NCBI RefSeq assembly: GCF_023634805.2 | Contig: NZ_CP106881.1 | Coordinates: forward strand, 1,388,501 to 1,452,500 | Direction: 5' to 3' | DNA length: 64,000 nt | Origin: Comamonas endophytica | Lineage (GTDB): Bacteria > Pseudomonadota > Gammaproteobacteria > Burkholderiales > Burkholderiaceae_C | Part shown: positions 58,768 to 64,000 of the stretch, piece after piece | Layout: the number at the start of each line of letters is the position of its first letter | Numbering within the stretch: the stretch's first letter is position 1 | Notes under the pieces: model-generated | Databases searched by the model: none | Told to the model about the DNA's origin: nothing | What the model saw: only the letters and a program-made list of their open reading frames with translations | Made by a program: the position numbers and the translations under genes

Positions 58768-59430
58768 TCAGCTGCGCTCGCGGCTGGCGACATACGCCAC
58801 CGCATCCTGGTAGGCCTTGTCGGCCCCCTGAACGCCCGGCAGGCTCATCTGCAGGTTGTTGATCAGCCCGTCCTTGAGGCCGTAGCACCAGCCATGCAGC
58901 GTGACCTTCTGGCCACGCGCCCAGGCGTCCTGCATCACCGTGCTCTGGGAGATGTTCATCACCTGCTCGATGGCATTGAGTTCGCACAGCGCATCGTGGC
59001 GCCATTGAACGGGCAGCGCCTCCAGCAGCTCGCGGTGCTTGTCGCGCACATCCTTCACATGGCGGATCCAGTTGTCCACCAGCCCCATGCGCAGGTCGTT
59101 GAGCGCGGCCAGCACGCCGCCGCAGCCATAGTGGCCCACCACCATCAGGTGCTCCACATGCAGCTGGTCCACCGCGTACTGGATGGTCGACAGGCAGTTG
59201 AGGTCGCTGGGCACCACGACGTTGGCGACATTGCGGTGCACGAAGACCTCGCCCGGCTCCAGCCCCGTGATCTGGTTGGCCGGCACGCGGCTGTCGGAAC
59301 AGCCGATCCACATGTAGCGCGGCTTCTGCTGCGCCATCAGGCCGGTGAAGAAGCCGGGTCGGTCATGTTCCACCTGGGCCGCCCATGCGCGGTTATGCTC
59401 AAACAGTTGGTCGATGGAGGTGGTCGTCAT
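58768..59430 (-). CDS. can: beta-carbonic anhydrase
   Basis: 220-residue zinc enzyme interconverting CO2 and bicarbonate. The zinc ligands are in IGCSDSRVP (Cys, with the catalytic Asp-Arg pair) and GHYGCGGV (His and Cys); HRNVANVV lies between them. It stands 41 bp downstream of liuA and 31 bp upstream of aceK. A likely role is bicarbonate supply to biotin carboxylases such as MccA. ATG giving [14 protein letters not shown] was selected. Confidence 0.96.
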   Translation of the reverse strand: MTTTSIDQLFEHNRAWAAQVEHDRPGFFTGLMAQQKPRYMWIGCSDSRVPANQITGLEPGEVFVHRNVANVVVPSDLNCLSTIQYAVDQLHVEHLMVVGHYGCGGVLAALNDLRMGLVDNWIRHVKDVRDKHRELLEALPVQWRHDALCELNAIEQVMNISQSTVMQDAWARGQKVTLHGWCYGLKDGLINNLQMSLPGVQGADKAYQDAVAYVASRERS

Positions 59431-59471
59431 GGAGAAATTCCTGGTTAACAAATGAGACAGGCGCGGGCCGC

Positions 59472-60656
59472 TCAGCAGGTCTCGGAAAACAATTCCCGGC
59501 CAATGAGCATCCGGCGGATCTCGCTGGTTCCCGCGCCGATTTCATAGAGTTTCGCATCCCTCCAGAGTCGGCCGAGGGGGTACTCGTTGATATACCCATT
59601 GCCGCCATAGATTTGGACGCCTTCGCCGGCCATCCAGGTGGCCTTCTCGGCGCACCACAGGATCACGCTGGCGCAGTCCTTACGCACCTGGCGCACATGC
59701 TCGGTGCCCAGCAGGTCGAGGTTCTTGGCCACCGTATAGGCAAAGGAACGGCCCGCCTGCAGCACGGTGTACATGTCCGCCACCTTGCCCTGGATCAGCT
59801 GGAACTCGCCGATGCTCTGGCCGAACTGCTTGCGGTCATGGATATAGGGCACGACCGAATCCATCACCGACTGCATGATCCCCAGCGGCCCGCCCGTGAG
59901 CACCGCACGTTCGTAGTCCAGCCCGCTCATCAGCACCTTGGCGCCGTTGTTCACGCCACCCAGCACGTTCTCGGCCGGCACCTCGACATTCTCGAACACC
60001 AGCTCGCCGGTATGGCTGCCGCGCATGCCCAGCTTGTCGAGCTTCTGCGCTACCGAAAACCCGGGCATGCCCTTCTCGATCAGGAAGGCCGTCACGCCGC
60101 GCGCGCCCATGGCCGGCTCGGTCTTGGCATAGACCACCAGGGTGTCGGCATCCGGGCCGTTGGTGATCCACATCTTGCTGCCGTTGAGCAGGTAATAGCC
60201 GCCCTTGTCCTCGGCCTTGAGCTTCATGCTGATCACGTCCGAACCCGCGCCGGGCTCGCTCATGGCCAGTGCGCCCACATGCTCGCCGCTGATCAGCCGC
60301 GGCAGATACTTGCGGCGCTGCTCGTCGGTGCCGTTGCGGTTGATCTGGTTCACGCACAGATTGCTGTGCGCGCCATAGGACAAGCCCACCGAGGCGCTGG
60401 CGCGGGAGATCTCCTCCATTGCCACCATATGCGCCAGATAGCCCATCTGCGCGCCGCCCCAGGTCTCGGGCACCGTGATGCCCAGCACGCCCAGCACACC
60501 CATCTTCTCCCACAGGTCCATGGGGAACTGGTCGCTGCGGTCGATCTCGGCAGCGCGCGGCGCAATCTCGTTCTGCGCGAATTCGCGTACCGCGTCGCGC
60601 AGGGCATCGATGTCTTCGCCCAGCTGGAAATTGAGTCCTGGAAGGTTGGCGGTCAT
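59472..60656 (-). CDS. ivd: isovaleryl-CoA dehydrogenase
   Basis: 394-residue flavoenzyme (LiuA) oxidising isovaleryl-CoA to 3-methylcrotonyl-CoA in leucine degradation. The IVD-specific catalytic Glu is in [17 protein letters not shown], as in the human enzyme, rather than near the C-terminus. Other landmarks are [38 protein letters not shown] and [20 protein letters not shown]. It stands downstream of the MerR regulator with a palindromic operator between them, and leads the block liuA-can-aceK-thiolase-PNPOx-SDR-acyl-CoA dehydrogenase. TGTCTCC/GGAGACA gives a ribosome site. Confidence 0.96.
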   Translation of the reverse strand: MTANLPGLNFQLGEDIDALRDAVREFAQNEIAPRAAEIDRSDQFPMDLWEKMGVLGVLGITVPETWGGAQMGYLAHMVAMEEISRASASVGLSYGAHSNLCVNQINRNGTDEQRRKYLPRLISGEHVGALAMSEPGAGSDVISMKLKAEDKGGYYLLNGSKMWITNGPDADTLVVYAKTEPAMGARGVTAFLIEKGMPGFSVAQKLDKLGMRGSHTGELVFENVEVPAENVLGGVNNGAKVLMSGLDYERAVLTGGPLGIMQSVMDSVVPYIHDRKQFGQSIGEFQLIQGKVADMYTVLQAGRSFAYTVAKNLDLLGTEHVRQVRKDCASVILWCAEKATWMAGEGVQIYGGNGYINEYPLGRLWRDAKLYEIGAGTSEIRRMLIGRELFSETC

Positions 60657-60705
60657 GGTTTGTCTCCTGTTGGTATGGCTTTGCTGTCAGCGCGCCAGCA
60701 ATATT

Positions 60706-60721
60706 ACGTTTACGTAAACGT
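60706..60721. promoter_or_regulatory. LiuR-like operator 1 (between liuR and ivd)
   Basis: ACGTTTACGTAAACGT is a perfect 16-bp palindrome 50 bp before the ivd start and 10 bp after the MerR stop. It matches the style of MerR-family LiuR sites and operator 2 with one difference. Likely controls the ivd block. Confidence 0.8.
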
Positions 60722-60731
60722 CAATTATGGA

Positions 60732-61127
60732 TCATTTTTCCCCATCCACCCGGGCCAGCAGCTGACGGGCCTCCTCCTCATGCTCGCGTACCTCGTCCAG
60801 ATTCATCTGCAGATCCGCCATCCGGTCTTCCAGCTGCTGCCGGTGCTGGCCCAGCACCTCGAGGAATTTGCGCAGCTGCGCGCCCGTATCGCGCGGGCTG
60901 TCGTACACATCGATGATTTCCTTGGCTTCGCTCAGGGACAGGCCCAGCCGCTTGGCACGCAGCGTCAGCCGCAGCCTGGCGCGGTCGCGCGCGCTGTAGA
61001 TGCGGTTGCGCCCTGCGGGGCCAGATCGCTCGGGCTGCAGCAGCCCCATGTCTTCATAGAAGCGCATGGCGCGCGTGGTCAGATCGAACTCCTTGGCGAG
61101 ATCGCTGATGGTGTAGGTATTGGGCAT
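60732..61127 (-). CDS. liuR: MerR-family regulator of leucine/isovalerate catabolism (LiuR-like)
   Basis: 131-residue regulator. The MerR winged helix is at residues 4-70: YTISDLAKEFDLTTRAMRFY followed by EDMGLLQPERSGPAGRNRIY. A dimerisation coiled coil follows (LEVLGQHRQQLEDRMADLQM). No metal-binding cysteines are present, as in LiuR-type MerR proteins that respond to acyl-CoA intermediates. The start giving MPNTYTISDLAKEFD was chosen over an upstream ATG. It is 75 bp upstream of ivd, with palindromic operators on both sides, implying autoregulation. Confidence 0.9.
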   Translation of the reverse strand: MPNTYTISDLAKEFDLTTRAMRFYEDMGLLQPERSGPAGRNRIYSARDRARLRLTLRAKRLGLSLSEAKEIIDVYDSPRDTGAQLRKFLEVLGQHRQQLEDRMADLQMNLDEVREHEEEARQLLARVDGEK

Positions 61128-61192
61128 GTGGGATGAACGGAAGGCGCGCAGGTGACATGCGCGCGGGCTTGAATGCCTAGAATGCAAATTTG

Positions 61193-61208
61193 ACGTTTAC
61201 GTCAACGT
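61193..61208. promoter_or_regulatory. LiuR-like operator 2 (divergent liuR / MBL-fold gene)
   Basis: ACGTTTACGTCAACGT, one base from operator 1, embedded in TTGACGT-TT-ACGTCAA. It lies 66 bp before the MerR start and 22 bp before the MBL-fold start, so it can govern both divergent genes. Confidence 0.75.
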
Positions 61209-61229
61209 TAACATAACTTCGGCGCGCCC

Positions 61230-62312
61230 ATGAACCTGCTTGAACATGAAATCCACTACCCTTTCGGGGAGGAAACGCCAGGCGCCGGCAGTTGTCTCCA
61301 AGTGGCTCCGGGCATCAAGTGGATCCGCATGGGCTTGCCCTTTGCGCTCAACCATATCAACCTCTGGTTGCTGCGCGACCGCTTCGATGATGGCACCGGG
61401 CTGCGCGACGGCTGGACCGTCATCGACTGCTGCGTGGCCAGCGACAGCAGCCGCGCCCAGTGGGAGCAGATCTTCGCCGGGCAGCTCGAGGGCCTGCCCA
61501 TCGTGCGCGTGCTGGTCACGCACATGCATCCCGACCATATAGGACTCGCGCACTGGCTCTGCAGCCGCTGGCAGGCACCGCTGTGGATCAGTGCCACCGA
61601 CTACCATGCGGCGCTGGTGGCGTGCAATCCATCCGCCAGCCACAACCTCGAGGGCGGCGCGCGCAATGCCGCCTTCTATGAACGCCATGGACTCGATGAC
61701 CCGGCATTCCTTGAGCATGTGCTGCAACGCACGGCCTACTACTCCCAACTGGTTCCCAGTATTCCTGGCAGCTACCGCCGGCTGATGGACCGCGAACACC
61801 TGCAGATCGGCGCGCATTCATGGCAGTGCATCGTCGGCTATGGTCATGCACCCGAACATATGGCGCTGTACTGCGCCGAGCTGCAGGTGTTGATCAGCGG
61901 CGACATGGTGCTGCCGCGCATCTCCACCAATGTCAGCGTGCATGCCAACGAGCCCCAGGGCGATCCGCTGGGCTGGTTCCTGGAGTCGCTGCAGCGCTAT
62001 CTGCCGCTGCCCGAGGACACGCTGGTGCTGCCGTCGCATGGCAAGCCCTTTGTCGGCCTGCATACGCGCCTCCATCAGTTGGAAGACCATCACGCCGAGC
62101 GGCTCGACGAGGTGCGCGCGGCTTGCGCGCTCGGTTCCACCAATGCCGCGAAGGTGATGCAAGCCATGTTCCGCCGGCCGCTCAATCCACATGAGATGAC
62201 CTTTGCGCTGGGCGAAGCACTGGCCCATCTGAACCACCTCTGGCGCCACGGCGAACTTCAACGCCATGACAGGGATGGACGCTGCACGTTCACCTCCGTA
62301 GCCAGCCAGTAG
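61230..62312 (+). CDS. MBL-fold metallo-hydrolase
   Basis: 360-residue binuclear zinc hydrolase of the metallo-beta-lactamase fold. Zinc ligands: THMHPDHIGLAHWL (HxHxDH), later YGHAPEHMALYC (His), and ISGDMVL (Asp), with the final His in PSHGKPFVG. A C-terminal helical domain (residues ~280-350) resembles the winged-helix extension of LACTB2-like/thioesterase-like members. The substrate is unknown; the shared operator with the leucine regulator suggests a role in acyl-CoA catabolism, perhaps a thioesterase. It ends at a strong terminator facing the rRNA operon. Confidence 0.87.
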   Translation: MNLLEHEIHYPFGEETPGAGSCLQVAPGIKWIRMGLPFALNHINLWLLRDRFDDGTGLRDGWTVIDCCVASDSSRAQWEQIFAGQLEGLPIVRVLVTHMHPDHIGLAHWLCSRWQAPLWISATDYHAALVACNPSASHNLEGGARNAAFYERHGLDDPAFLEHVLQRTAYYSQLVPSIPGSYRRLMDREHLQIGAHSWQCIVGYGHAPEHMALYCAELQVLISGDMVLPRISTNVSVHANEPQGDPLGWFLESLQRYLPLPEDTLVLPSHGKPFVGLHTRLHQLEDHHAERLDEVRAACALGSTNAAKVMQAMFRRPLNPHEMTFALGEALAHLNHLWRHGELQRHDRDGRCTFTSVASQ

Positions 62313-62337
62313 ACCTTTCAATATGCATCCACCAATG

Positions 62338-62368
62338 AAAAAGAGAGCGCGCAGCGCTCTCTTTTTTT
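62338..62368 (+). terminator. terminator of the MBL-fold gene
   Basis: Hairpin AGAGAGCGC / GCGCTCTCT followed by TTTTTTT, 26 bp after the stop codon. Confidence 0.93.
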
Positions 62369-62393
62369 GCATTCCGGCATTTTTCTGCGCCCA

Positions 62394-62432
62394 AAAGAAA
62401 AACCCCCAGGCCTATTTGGCGCTGGGGGTTTT
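62394..62432 (-). terminator. terminator of the rRNA operon
   Basis: On the minus strand AACCCCCAGC ... CTGGGGGTT is followed by TTTTCTTTT, about 15 bp after the 5S 3' end. It stands back to back with the MBL-gene terminator. Confidence 0.9.
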
Positions 62433-62446
62433 CTTGCTGTAAGAGC

Positions 62447-62559
62447 CTGACAATGACCTACTTTCACACGGGAACCCGCACTATCATCGGCGCAAAGTCG
62501 TTTCACTGTCCTGTTCGGGATGGGAAGGAGTGGAGCCAACTTGCTATGGTCATCAGGCA
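62447..62559 (-). rRNA. rrf: 5S ribosomal RNA
   Basis: On the minus strand the sequence opens TGCCTGATGACCATAGCAAG, has the internal box CCATCCCGAACAGGACAGTG and closes GTGAAAGTAGGTCATTGTCA; the two ends pair as the terminal stem. About 113 nt, as expected for beta-proteobacteria. Exact ends are good to a few bases. Confidence 0.95.
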
Positions 62560-62687
62560 TAACTTTTTGCCTTGTCGTTCAGTTTGTCGAACAACTCGGC
62601 GAATTCATAGAGACTGAAATCAGATTATTTTGACTGCGCCATCTTTGGCATAACTGTCTTCAATCCGCTGGGGATCAAAGTTATAGG
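62560..62687 (-). other. 23S-5S intergenic spacer
   Basis: AT-richer spacer of about 128 bp between the 3' end of 23S and the 5S gene. It must carry RNase III/E processing sites; no tRNA gene is visible in it. Confidence 0.7.

Positions 62688-64000
<1,313 letters not shown>

Overview
This is GC-rich bacterial chromosome from the order Burkholderiales, most likely family Comamonadaceae. The evidence is the set of protein types, the order erpA-rpsI-rplM and tyrS/M23 peptidase/anmK, an SAH riboswitch in front of ahcY, a four-ATPase 'dimeric' UvrA, tandem 337-residue porins and a LiuR-type leucine-degradation locus. The genus cannot be fixed from the window. Coding density is high. Most of the very long open frames antisense to real genes are codon-bias shadows.

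Layout. 1-9.9 kb is cell-wall precursor and recycling: glmS (its stop codon falls off the left edge), a divergent Lrp/AsnC regulator, a small soluble histidine kinase coupled to glmU, a GcvA-like LysR regulator, tyrS, an M23 peptidase and anmK. 9.9-14 kb holds a DHA2 efflux pump, erpA, rpsI-rplM and rlmJ. 14-18.4 kb is a methyl-cycle block on the minus strand: SAH riboswitch, ahcY, tlyA-type methyltransferase, metF, then an RlpA-like lipoprotein. 18.5-25.6 kb holds an MFS pump, prfC, a HAD phosphatase and a dctPQM TRAP transporter. 25.7-30.1 kb is an unusual, visibly less GC-rich island: two tandem copies of a unit made of a ~300-bp leader, a small lipoprotein and an exported serine-hydrolase/DUF2135 protein. 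The second halves of the two hydrolase genes are almost identical, as after gene conversion. 30.1-36.5 kb is a LexA-box-preceded uvrA of 1975 residues followed by a Cys-rich small protein. 36.6-41.7 kb holds two tandem porins, an MHS-family symporter and a 2-hydroxychromene-2-carboxylate isomerase-like protein.

41.8-62.3 kb is dominated by leucine/isovalerate catabolism in two minus-strand blocks. One is mccB-liuC-mccA-ghrA-like-mvaB-DUF1289. The other starts with the MerR regulator (liuR-like) and isovaleryl-CoA dehydrogenase, and continues through carbonic anhydrase, aceK, a thiolase, a PNPOx-like protein, an SDR, a second acyl-CoA dehydrogenase and a YchJ-like protein. Between the blocks lie a Na+/H+ antiporter, an AraC regulator and a HAD phosphatase. 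Two palindromic operators flank the MerR gene, one of them also serving a divergent MBL-fold hydrolase. The joint logic is conversion of leucine carbon to acetyl-CoA and acetoacetate, with bicarbonate supply (carbonic anhydrase, for the biotin carboxylase) and glyoxylate-shunt control (AceK). The right end carries the 3' end of an rRNA operon on the minus strand: partial 23S, then 5S and a terminator.

A dispersed intergenic repeat related to CCGTTCGTCCTGAGCCTGTC occurs at six places, once expanded into a six-unit 26-bp tandem array.
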